From Omnitrophica bacterium GWA2_52_8 (GTDB lineage: Bacteria; Omnitrophota; Omnitrophia; Omnitrophales; Aquincolibacteriaceae), in NCBI GenBank assembly GCA_001804025.1, contig MHFC01000056.1:7313-14091 (forward strand): a stretch of DNA of 6,779 nucleotides, written 5' to 3'. Both the position numbers and the translations under genes were made by a program. This document shows positions 1-6,220 of the stretch, piece by piece. The first letter of the stretch is position 1, and each line of letters opens with the position of its first letter. The notes beneath the pieces were generated by a model. The model saw only the letters and a list, made by a program, of their open reading frames with translations. It was not told where the DNA came from and ran no database searches.

Positions 1-84
1 CGGAATTTCACGGTATGTCTTCTCAAGCGTTCTCGCCGCATTGTAGGCCGGCATCACAACAACAACTCGTTTGTCTAAGATCAT
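1..84 (-). CDS. Family 2 glycosyltransferase, N-terminal fragment (cut by left edge)
   Basis: Read on the minus strand from ATG at 84-82, the frame stays open for 28 codons to the window edge. It begins MILDKRVVVVMPAYNAARTL and continues EKTYREIP. The hydrophobic beta-strand followed by MPAYNA is the first strand and nucleotide-sugar-binding loop of the GT-A fold in GT2 enzymes. Ending that stretch with a 'KTYREIP'-like helix is typical of the polyprenyl-phosphate sugar synthase (DPM1-like) branch, which works on the cytoplasmic face of the inner membrane. The start is well supported: AAGGAA lies 7 nt upstream (92-97), and a sigma70 promoter sits at 126-154. It is divergent from the O-antigen-ligase-like gene. 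Catalytic residues, acceptor specificity and any C-terminal membrane segments lie outside the window, so the sugar is unknown. Confidence 0.85.
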   Translation of the reverse strand, partial: MILDKRVVVVMPAYNAARTLEKTYREIP

Positions 85-91
85 CGCGGTG

Positions 92-97
92 TTCCTT
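92..97 (-). promoter_or_regulatory. Ribosome binding site of the left-edge glycosyltransferase
   Basis: On the minus strand this reads AAGGAA, followed by 7 nt and then the ATG at 84-82. It is one of the two clear Shine-Dalgarno sequences in the window and fixes the start of the partial gene. Confidence 0.7.
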
Positions 98-125
98 GCC
101 GTTACGGCCGATCAAATAAGGTGAA

Positions 126-154
126 ATTATATGTATTTTGCTGCAAGGTGTCCA
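126..154 (-). promoter_or_regulatory. Sigma70-type promoter for the left-edge glycosyltransferase
   Basis: On the minus strand, TGGACA (149-154; five of six matches to the -35 consensus) is separated by exactly 17 nt from TATAAT (126-131; a perfect -10). Transcription would start near position 119, giving a leader of about 35 nt that contains the AAGGAA ribosome binding site. Position, spacing and sequence all agree with promoter function. Transcription itself is inferred. Confidence 0.7.
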
Positions 155-279
155 TGCAAGAAGTTTGATATAAATGAGGGTTCCGCAAAAAAAGTCGTAC
201 ACCGAAAATTAAATACTGCTTGAATCCGTGCTGTTTCAAGTTAAAGTATGCTTAATTCTGTTTAAAAATAGCGAAATTA

Positions 280-293
280 CGTTAACATTAACG
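280..293. repeat. Short perfect dyad next to the start of the O-antigen-ligase-like gene
   Basis: CGTTAA and TTAACG form a 6-bp inverted repeat with a 2-nt centre (CA), ending 10 nt before the ATG at 304. The loop is too short for a stable RNA hairpin, so a DNA operator is the more natural reading. It could also be chance in an AT-rich leader. The rest of 85-303 holds the minus-strand promoter and a run of seven or eight A near 187-193. For the plus strand I see only a weak promoter possibility: TTGAAT at 220-225, 16 nt, then TAAAGT at 242-247. Confidence 0.35.
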
Positions 294-303
294 AGATTTT
301 TTC

Positions 304-2034
304 ATGCGCGCTCTCTCCCGCAATTATCCTGGCATATCACAGACTGCGATGACCCGCCTGCTTCATGTTTTGATTATGGGTTTGCTGACATATCAGCACT
401 TCCCCCAATGGCTTTTAGGAACTGCATGGCTATGCTTAACCGCCGTGATTATGTTCAGTCCGGTTGCTCAATTGAGGACCGTTTATTTCTTCGGCGCCAT
501 CTTTGCAAGCGCCGGAATTCTTCACAACCCATATTTTACCCTTAAACATTATCAAGCCGCTTTCGTTCTTGTCCTCACATTGCACGCACTCCAAGGAACG
601 TGCCTTGATTATTTAAAATCTGGCCTAAAGGCTTCTGCCCCACTCAAGCCTCTCTATCTTTGTATTGCGACAATCTTCATCAGCGGGGTTTTACAGCACA
701 ATCTCCAGGATAAAATATTTACGTTTTTAAATCTCTTGTTCATTATTGTTTCTGTCGTCTATTTTCTCGGAATGCTGACGCGGGAACGGCCGGACGCCGG
801 TGATCTGATACGGTATTACTTATTGGGCGTTATCCTCTGTATTTTTGCGGCGATGCTTAACACCATGACAGGCCATGATTGGATGCGATTGCCGCTTATT
901 CACAACAATCACATGGGCGTACAATCGGCATTTACTATTTTTTTGTGCTTTTGCCTATTGGCCGCTCCCGCCGCAAAGTCCGTGCATCTGTTTCATTATT
1001 CAGCGGCGGCTATTCTTTTTGCGGGCATTCTACTGTCCTGTTCCCGCACGGCTTATATCAGTCTATTCATCACCTTCTTTATCCTGCTTGCGTTCGCCTA
1101 TACATCCACAACCTTCTCAAATGCGGCTTATCGAATCAAGCTGCTTGCCATACCTCTAACCCTTATTCCTGCAGCCTATGCCGGTATGCTTTTGACGCCG
1201 TCGGTTTTTGCCCGCATCTCCAGTTTCTTGCTGGATTTTTTAAATCCGGATGCCTGGAGATGGACTTTTGCGGACCATGCAAACTTTGGTTTTTTCGGCA
1301 AATTCAGACTGCATCAGATTCATGAACTGCGTGACATTCTTCAGTCACATTTTTTTCTGGGGGCCGGATTTATACAGCAAACCCTTGATTTTCACGGATT
1401 ATATTTTGTCCTCCTCGGCTCTGGAGGCATCGTCGGATTGTCGCTGTTTCTATATTTCATCGCGCGGATGGTAATGCCCCACTTTGGCAAACCCTCTCCC
1501 AATCTGCCCGCAGTCGATGCGGCGGCACATAGCGCAACCATTTTTGCTTTGATATCCTGGAGTATATGCTCATTAACCGAAACATTTTTTTTTCAGTTTT
1601 CAATCTGGATCATTATTCTTTCATCTGTCTGGCTTTCCCACCCAAATTACGGCCCGCGATCTTACCCGGATAAAGTTTTTTTGAGTTCCGCGATACAACC
1701 GGTTAAACAAGCATCGCAGCCTAGGGTGGTCATTGCTGTCTGGCTTCTGATTACGTTATTACTACCCGTAACATACAATTTTTTGATGTCGAAAGATAAG
1801 TGCCATGCCGGCATTTCATTTGAATTAGCGGTCCAAATGCGCGGCGCAGAACCAAAATCAGTCACTGCAGACTTTTACACGGAAGAAGAATTGATGCGGG
1901 AGAAACAATTGTGCGGAAGCATGGACGCACGGAGAACCCGGGAAGGCAAGCTCCTGACCTCAATTACGTTTGCAAATCTTTTTTTTCTATTTCTTTACTT
2001 ATTCATGCGTGAAAAGCGCAGCCTCAAGAATTAA
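304..2034 (+). CDS. O-antigen ligase/polymerase-like integral membrane protein (WaaL/Wzy type)
   Basis: This 576-residue protein has about a dozen hydrophobic segments and resembles the O-antigen ligase family (PF04932), which polymerises or transfers undecaprenyl-linked glycans at the periplasmic face of the inner membrane. Family-like marks are HNNHMG (about 200-205), SCSRTAY (245-251), and a large loop at about 310-350 containing R335. These are followed by FLGAGF (351-356) and DFHGLYF (362-368), then a GGIVGL helix (374-379). The His of DxHN is kept (H364) but the Asn is Gly. WaaL and Wzy cannot be told apart here. Residues after about 445 form an unusual tail: a hydrophobic helix (474-493), a charged loop with C500 and C537, and a last helix (553-568). 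ATG 304 is the first start after an in-frame stop at 289-291, and its ribosome binding site is weak. The gene is visibly T-rich, with T9 at 1585-1593 and T8 at 1979-1986. It converges on the phosphotransferase gene with an 18-bp gap. Confidence 0.82.
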   Translation: MRALSRNYPGISQTAMTRLLHVLIMGLLTYQHFPQWLLGTAWLCLTAVIMFSPVAQLRTVYFFGAIFASAGILHNPYFTLKHYQAAFVLVLTLHALQGTCLDYLKSGLKASAPLKPLYLCIATIFISGVLQHNLQDKIFTFLNLLFIIVSVVYFLGMLTRERPDAGDLIRYYLLGVILCIFAAMLNTMTGHDWMRLPLIHNNHMGVQSAFTIFLCFCLLAAPAAKSVHLFHYSAAAILFAGILLSCSRTAYISLFITFFILLAFAYTSTTFSNAAYRIKLLAIPLTLIPAAYAGMLLTPSVFARISSFLLDFLNPDAWRWTFADHANFGFFGKFRLHQIHELRDILQSHFFLGAGFIQQTLDFHGLYFVLLGSGGIVGLSLFLYFIARMVMPHFGKPSPNLPAVDAAAHSATIFALISWSICSLTETFFFQFSIWIIILSSVWLSHPNYGPRSYPDKVFLSSAIQPVKQASQPRVVIAVWLLITLLLPVTYNFLMSKDKCHAGISFELAVQMRGAEPKSVTADFYTEEELMREKQLCGSMDARRTREGKLLTSITFANLFFLFLYLFMREKRSLKN

Positions 2035-2052
2035 TGATCTTTAAAATCGGAA

Positions 2053-2862
2053 TCAGAGCGTTTTAAAAAGCGCTGCGTACTCTTCATCATACTTTCGTGT
2101 ATTGATCGCATGCACGGCCTTCGCAGTCACAAGTACCGGCAAAGTCACGGCATACCAGACAAATAAAAGGCTGCGGCTGTCACGGCATGGAGCAAGCATC
2201 ATATTGACCAAGGCTCCGAGCGTCATCAGGTTCATCATGACGTGAATTTCGACGGATTTATGCGCCGCTGAAAATAACGTTTTCAGACTTTTTTTCGCCA
2301 CATCCTCATGAGCGGTTTTCCCACCAATTTCCCGGGTCATGACCCGCAGTGTTTTTTCGCCGCCCGCAGTGATTTTCTCAATAAAAGCTTTGCATTTAAT
2401 GTCGTGAAGCATGTTAAAAACAAGAATCATACAGGACAGGGCCCAGGCGATAAACAGATACGCCACATGCGCGTCGCGGTAAAAAAAATAGGCCCCCAGC
2501 ATAAATACCAGAACACCATGAATCACATGGTGCATCAAAAAATCAAAAAACCGGCCCGTCAGGCAGTCTTGCTTACGATACCGGGCGATTTGACCGTCCA
2601 CATGATCCAGATAGTACCAGAATTGAAGCAGAAAGCATCCCAGCACAAAACCAGCATCGCCTTGAAGACTGACGGCATAACATCCGGCCAGCCCGATAAG
2701 AAGTGCCGCCAAGGTGACTTGATTGGCACTGACCGCAGTATGAAGAAGCAGCCATGTCATCGGAATTGCCGCATCCCGTAAAAATGTGCGGACCATCCAA
2801 TTCCCTTTTGTCTTATAATCAGGCTTCTGGCAGATTTTTGACAGTTCTTTCAAGGACTCCAT
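2053..2862 (-). CDS. CDP-alcohol phosphatidyltransferase family membrane enzyme
   Basis: This 269-residue polytopic protein carries the CDP-alcohol phosphotransferase signature DxxDGxxARx(8)GxxxDxxx at residues 86-111: D86, D89, G90, A93, R94, G103 and D107. The family transfers a phospho-alcohol or diacylglyceryl-phosphate group from a CDP-linked donor to an alcohol, using divalent metal in the membrane. SANQVTL at 45-51 matches the helix that normally precedes the motif (T/S-PNxVT). The fourth Asp of the motif, usually taken as the general base, is His here (H111, followed by H112). Hydrophobic segments lie near 47-66, 70-85, 112-128, 133-152, 208-225 and 231-250. A charged stretch of about 50 residues (155-205) looks cytoplasmic. 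It is the last gene of the minus-strand operon, starting 3 nt after the upstream stop with AGGGGG 6 nt before its ATG. The substrate is unknown; a glycan or sugar acceptor is possible from context. No terminator is evident downstream. Confidence 0.85.
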   Translation of the reverse strand: MESLKELSKICQKPDYKTKGNWMVRTFLRDAAIPMTWLLLHTAVSANQVTLAALLIGLAGCYAVSLQGDAGFVLGCFLLQFWYYLDHVDGQIARYRKQDCLTGRFFDFLMHHVIHGVLVFMLGAYFFYRDAHVAYLFIAWALSCMILVFNMLHDIKCKAFIEKITAGGEKTLRVMTREIGGKTAHEDVAKKSLKTLFSAAHKSVEIHVMMNLMTLGALVNMMLAPCRDSRSLLFVWYAVTLPVLVTAKAVHAINTRKYDEEYAALFKTL

Positions 2863-2865
2863 CCT

Positions 2866-3642
2866 TTACCCCCTGCTAGCGCCGGCTTGACCGTGGCCTT
2901 CGATCACTTTTGCGATTTTGACAAAATGGTACGCCGCAGACAACGCGCTGTATAAAAACCCCTCCCAGCCGTCGCGAAACCCCTGCTTCAAAAAAAAGAG
3001 CTTTAAAAAAACCAGCCAAGGCCGCAGCCCGGCATCGACGGTGCCGTAAATTTTGCCTTGCGAACGCCTCAAGGCCGCCTCGAGTGTTGTATATCGGTTT
3101 AGTTTCTCAAAATACTGAGCAATCCCCTCGAACGGCACGTGCAGCATGGCTTGCTTTAACTGTGAGATTGCGCCCCGGATCTCAACGGTCTCATGAATAG
3201 GCTGAACAAACTTGGCATCGGCACGGAGAAATAGCCGCAATGGAACGTCATCCTGGGTTCCGGTAAATCTGAACTTCCGGCCGAATATCTCTGATTTTCT
3301 CGGGATTCGATACCCGGCAGAAGCAGGCTTGGCGATCACGCCGCGAATTTCGCTTGCAAGCTTCTCGGTGACAACTTCATCCGAATCAAGTGACAACACC
3401 CATTTTTTCGTTGCTTTTGAAAGCGCGAAATTTTTCTGCGCCGCAAAATCGACAAACCGGCACTGGTGGATTTTATCGGTGAACTTTCTGCAAACCGGCA
3501 CCGTTTTATCGCTGCTATAGGAATCAACGATAATAATTTCCTGCGCCCAACTGACGGATTGAAGGCTTTTTTCGATGCTTCGCTCGGCATTAAAAACAAT
3601 CATGATCACCGACAAATCATTTCCTGCTTGGTCATTCGTCAT
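2866..3642 (-). CDS. Family 2 glycosyltransferase, WaaE/KdtX-like
   Basis: This 258-residue soluble-type GT2 enzyme has a single GT-A domain. LSVIMIVFNAE (10-20) is the first strand, VDSYSSDKT (39-47) the nucleotide-binding region with D40, and LDSDE (85-89) the DxD metal site. PIHETVEIRG (148-157) supplies the acceptor-side HE pair. The C-terminal half, with a Phe-rich region and FLKQGFRDGWEGFLYSA (217-233), matches the WaaE/KdtX-like group, which adds a sugar to the LPS core on the cytoplasmic face. A core-type or glycolipid acceptor is therefore likely, but the sugar is unknown. It is the middle gene of the minus-strand operon: 51 nt after the radical SAM gene and 3 nt before the phosphotransferase gene. 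ATG 3642 has no clear Shine-Dalgarno. A TTG at 3615-3613, preceded by AGGAA, would remove nine residues and still keep the first strand. The codons for LKLFFLKQ contain A8 and A7 runs (2990-2997 and 3005-3011 on the plus strand). Confidence 0.87.
   Translation of the reverse strand: MTNDQAGNDLSVIMIVFNAERSIEKSLQSVSWAQEIIIVDSYSSDKTVPVCRKFTDKIHQCRFVDFAAQKNFALSKATKKWVLSLDSDEVVTEKLASEIRGVIAKPASAGYRIPRKSEIFGRKFRFTGTQDDVPLRLFLRADAKFVQPIHETVEIRGAISQLKQAMLHVPFEGIAQYFEKLNRYTTLEAALRRSQGKIYGTVDAGLRPWLVFLKLFFLKQGFRDGWEGFLYSALSAAYHFVKIAKVIEGHGQAGASRG
2869..2874 (-). promoter_or_regulatory. Ribosome binding site of the CDP-alcohol phosphotransferase
   Basis: AGGGGG on the minus strand lies inside the last codons of the upstream glycosyltransferase, 6 nt before the ATG at 2862-2860. 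The upstream TAA (2868-2866) falls within that spacer. This layout suggests coupled translation of the two genes. Confidence 0.6.
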
Positions 3643-3693
3643 CTAAGAGGCAGTCTCATTGTCTGATTTCTTGGACAAACGGAAATGCGGCCG

Positions 3694-5307
3694 CTAGGTG
3701 CGCTGAAAAAACCGGGAAAGAAGCTTTCCGAGGCGGGAGATGGCCTTCGAAAGTACCGTACTGCGCTGCAATTTGGTCCGCAAAAGCTGGTCTAGCTGCG
3801 TCTGTTCATTGCCGGTGAAAATACTTTGCGCGGCCTGGATAATTCTCCACGGCCGGATCATATAGGCCACCGCGTAAAACACGCTGAGCATGAAAAATTG
3901 CATCAGGATCAACTCCCGCGTACTCATCCACGGGTTGTAGGTCCGTGAACTCCATCCGGAACGGGCCAATGCCAGATAATAGTAATCCTCGCCGATCGTG
4001 ACCTTGCCGTGCTCGACTAAAGTGCGCGTGTCCTCACTGCCCGGATAGGGCGCAAAAATCATGACCGCTGCATCCTGGCATCCTACCCATGCGCACTGGA
4101 TCAGAAATCCCAACGATTTCCAGGTATCACTATGCTTTTCCTGGGGGTGACCGATGATGATGTTAACGCGCGTGACCAGTTTGTTCTTGTAAGCCATGCG
4201 CAAAGACTCAAGCATGCGCGGGATTTTGACGCGTTTTTTGATGACATCCAGCATTCTTTCCGAACCGCTCTCGGGTGCGTAGGTAATATTGCGGCACCCG
4301 GTCTCGTAGACCAGGCCCAAAACCTCATTGTCAAGCGCTTCCGAACGCGTCCCGGTCGGCAGCTGCCAGGTCACGTTTACTTTTTCGGTCTTTAATAAAT
4401 TGCAGAACTCCACGATCCATTCTTTTTTTATGATGGCCGTCAAATCACAGAAATTAAAATTATCGACGCGGAATTTTTCCACATAGGTTTTCATTTCACT
4501 GACGACGTCCTTAGGGTCCCTGGTCTTATACCGCGTCGTCCACATCGAAGGACTCGAGCAAAAAGTGCATTGAAACGGGCAACCCCGGGTCGCAAGGATC
4601 GGCATGGACCGTCCGCGGTTTACACCGTGGTGGTCCGCATGAATCATGTAGTTATCCACGGGGAAAAGGTCCCATGCCGGCCACGGGATCTCGCCCAATT
4701 CCAGCGTCCGCGGCGACAATTGATCGATGATCTTTTTTTGCGAGGATTCATTGCGGATGCTTGTCCGTCCGGCAACTCCCCGGATTTCAAGCGGGTCGCG
4801 GCCGTCCATAAGACGTTCGATAAGCTCGACCATGGTAAACTCGCCTTCCCCCAGCACGCAATAGTTAACCGCAGGACACTCTTTGAATATGACGTCCCAA
4901 AATGCGGTGGCGTTCTCACCCCCGATGACAATCACGGTATCGGGCAATTGACTGCGGATAAGTTCGCAAAGCCTGCGGATGGTGGGCCACTCATGCAGGA
5001 ACATATGCGTAATCCCCACAATTTGGGTATCTGCGGATAATCTCGCCACCATTTGTTCGGGGGTAAGTCCGTTACAATGCAAAACACCGACGGGACTCGG
5101 CATCTCGGTATACTGCTGGATGGCTTCGCCAGGACCGTCCATGACCGTAACGTCGTGTCCTGCTTTACGCAATACCGCTGCCACGTAAGCAAGACCGATG
5201 GGAGGGATCGCCCCGTAAGAGCTAAGGTTGGTGCGCAGCTCCATGATCGGCGGCCTAATCAGTACGATTTTTGCACAGGAAGAATTCTTAAGCAGTTCCA
5301 TAGTCAC
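3694..5307 (-). CDS. B12-binding-domain radical SAM protein
   Basis: This 537-residue protein has the two-domain layout of cobalamin-binding radical SAM enzymes (BchE/HpnJ-like). Residues 12-180 look like a Rossmann-type B12-binding domain: IVLIRPP, then YGAIPPIGLAYVAAVLRKAG (31-50), then VIVIGGENAT (125-134), then YCVLGEGE (149-156). No DxHxxG motif is visible, as in many members of this class. The radical SAM core follows with CPFQCTFC (C243, C247, C250 for the [4Fe-4S] cluster), APESGSE (344-350) and NIIIGHP (382-388). The tail (about 466-537) has a hydrophobic helix (466-483) and then a basic helical end, suggesting membrane association. Such enzymes methylate unactivated carbons or do other radical chemistry, often on lipids or glycans; the substrate here is unknown. 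It is the first gene of the minus-strand operon. The start may be GTG 5307 or ATG 5301 (an in-frame stop at 5316-5314 limits it), and neither has a good ribosome binding site. Confidence 0.9.
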   Translation of the reverse strand: MTMELLKNSSCAKIVLIRPPIMELRTNLSSYGAIPPIGLAYVAAVLRKAGHDVTVMDGPGEAIQQYTEMPSPVGVLHCNGLTPEQMVARLSADTQIVGITHMFLHEWPTIRRLCELIRSQLPDTVIVIGGENATAFWDVIFKECPAVNYCVLGEGEFTMVELIERLMDGRDPLEIRGVAGRTSIRNESSQKKIIDQLSPRTLELGEIPWPAWDLFPVDNYMIHADHHGVNRGRSMPILATRGCPFQCTFCSSPSMWTTRYKTRDPKDVVSEMKTYVEKFRVDNFNFCDLTAIIKKEWIVEFCNLLKTEKVNVTWQLPTGTRSEALDNEVLGLVYETGCRNITYAPESGSERMLDVIKKRVKIPRMLESLRMAYKNKLVTRVNIIIGHPQEKHSDTWKSLGFLIQCAWVGCQDAAVMIFAPYPGSEDTRTLVEHGKVTIGEDYYYLALARSGWSSRTYNPWMSTRELILMQFFMLSVFYAVAYMIRPWRIIQAAQSIFTGNEQTQLDQLLRTKLQRSTVLSKAISRLGKLLSRFFQRT

Positions 5308-5347
5308 CCGGCATCAAGGATGTCAGCGTAGGCAGAAATGTTGGCCT

Positions 5348-5377
5348 ACTATAAAGAAATACGACAAGAAGTGTCAA
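5348..5377 (-). promoter_or_regulatory. Strong sigma70-type promoter of the radical SAM operon
   Basis: On the minus strand a perfect TTGACA (5372-5377) is followed by 18 nt and TATAGT (5348-5353; five of six matches). The start of transcription would fall near 5341, about 35-40 nt before the radical SAM start codon. It is the best promoter match in the window and would serve the three genes down to 2053. Confidence 0.72.
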
Positions 5378-5405
5378 GGCTTTAATGGCATTTTGCCGCT
5401 TGTCG
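5362..5405. repeat. 7-bp inverted repeat between divergent promoters
   Basis: CGACAAG (5362-5368) and CTTGTCG (5399-5405) are perfect inverted copies, 30 nt apart. The first sits in the spacer of the radical SAM promoter. The second overlaps the possible -35 (TTGTCG, 5400-5405) of the divergent glycosyltransferase gene. One regulator bound to both arms could control both directions, but a 7-bp match over 130 bp is also plausible by chance. Confidence 0.3.
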
Positions 5406-5428
5406 CCTGAAATAAAATATGTTATATC
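5400..5428 (+). promoter_or_regulatory. Possible promoter abutting the DPM1-like gene start
   Basis: TTGTCG (5400-5405), 17 nt, then TATATC (5423-5428) matches each consensus at four of six positions. The -10 ends only 9 nt before the ATG at 5438, so RNA starting from it would have almost no leader. An alternative -10, TAAAAT at 5413-5418 (five of six), lacks a good -35. Support is moderate at best. Confidence 0.35.
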
Positions 5429-5437
5429 TTGTGTCCT

Positions 5438-6205
5438 ATGAGCGCCTTATGTGACATCAGTTTCATCACGCCCGTCTACAACGAGGCGGACAATATCGCC
5501 GCGATGTTGTCGAATTTGCACGCCGTCCTGAGATCTCACCCGCACTGGAAATCCGAGGTCATTATCATCGAGGACGGAAGCACCGACGGCACCCGCAAAG
5601 TCATCCTTGAGGAGATCAAGAAATACCCCCAATCGCAATTGATTCTGCATGACCAAAACCAGGGCTATACACCGTCTCTCAAGGAAGGCCTGGCAAAAGC
5701 AAAAGGCCGCTTTCTCATGTACATCGGGGCCGATGAGGAGTTTGATTCCTCGGAATTGCCATTTTTCGTCGAGCCCCTGCTCGCCGGTGAAGCCGACATC
5801 GTGCTGGGAGTCCGGTGGCAGCGTAACGCCTACCGGCTTTTCCGTTTTTTTCTGTCGGTTATCTATATTTTTCTGTTGAACTATCTCTTTAAAATGCGGA
5901 TTAACGACTATAACTGGTCCCAGGCCTGGTCGAGAGACCTGATGGATCACATTCATCTTACTTCCAGATCCCTCTTCATCCTTCCGGAAATTATCATTAA
6001 AGCCCATGATTTGAAATATCGCGTGAAGGAAGTACCTTCAAACCACCGCGGGCGCAAAGCCGGGAAGTCTTCCGTCAATATGCGCATCATGGGCTTTGCT
6101 CTTTGGGAAGCCCTGAAATTTTGGCGTCTCCGGGATTCGGCAGCCTACGCACCGTCAAAAGATAGACCTCGAAAATCCGAACCCGAATTAACACCCCATC
6201 GCTAA
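5438..6205 (+). CDS. Family 2 glycosyltransferase, polyprenyl-phosphate sugar synthase (DPM1-like)
   Basis: This 255-residue GT2 protein, counted from ATG 5438, starts MSALCDISFITPVYNEADNI, the first GT-A strand. EDGSTDGT (45-52) binds the nucleotide and GADEEFD (97-103) is at the metal site. DIVLGVRWQRNAYRLFRFFLS (120-140) and a hydrophobic helix (about 138-151) follow. LPEIIIKAHDLKYRVKEVPSNHRGRKAGKS (182-211) is the DPM1-type C-terminal block ending in the basic GKS loop. Such enzymes move a sugar from a nucleotide donor to polyprenyl phosphate in the cytoplasm. Length fits the short form without C-terminal membrane helices. The first metal-site Asp is Gly (G97). The basic tail (229-255) is unremarkable. 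An in-frame TTG at 5429 would add three residues; I chose the ATG. No Shine-Dalgarno precedes it, and a weak promoter lies just upstream. It converges on the ArnT-like gene, 15 bp away, a plausible user of its product. Confidence 0.88.
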   Translation: MSALCDISFITPVYNEADNIAAMLSNLHAVLRSHPHWKSEVIIIEDGSTDGTRKVILEEIKKYPQSQLILHDQNQGYTPSLKEGLAKAKGRFLMYIGADEEFDSSELPFFVEPLLAGEADIVLGVRWQRNAYRLFRFFLSVIYIFLLNYLFKMRINDYNWSQAWSRDLMDHIHLTSRSLFILPEIIIKAHDLKYRVKEVPSNHRGRKAGKSSVNMRIMGFALWEALKFWRLRDSAAYAPSKDRPRKSEPELTPHR

Positions 6206-6220
6206 AAATCAAAACCTCCG

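Noticed and set aside
2035..2074. Possible terminator between the convergent genes (near-palindrome at 2057-2074)
   Set aside because: The AGCG...CGCT arms are short, the centre is only A/T with no real loop, it lies inside the phosphotransferase coding end, and no suitable T-tract follows. The 18-bp gap itself shows no stem.
2308..2781. 157-codon plus-strand open frame inside the CDP-alcohol phosphotransferase region
   Set aside because: It lies opposite a gene with a full family signature and membrane profile. Its own translation is rich in Lys, Gln and His with no domain and no ribosome binding site, so it is an antisense shadow.
3687..3694. GCGGCCGC octamer here and again at 6525-6532, as possible cloning junctions
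   Set aside because: The first covers the last bases before and into a stop codon and the second is inside an intact frame. Gene content is continuous on both sides, so natural occurrence is simpler.
4570..5040. 156-codon plus-strand open frame opposite the radical SAM gene
   Set aside because: It is antisense to the B12-binding and cluster-motif region, which is strongly conserved in type. The frame itself shows no family features.
5447..6007. 186-codon minus-strand open frame opposite the DPM1-like gene
   Set aside because: The plus-strand protein has clear GT2 motifs across the same bases. The minus-strand product has no recognisable domain or start signal.
6206..6220. Terminator in the 15-bp gap between the last two genes
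   Set aside because: No GC-rich stem can be drawn in or around the gap.
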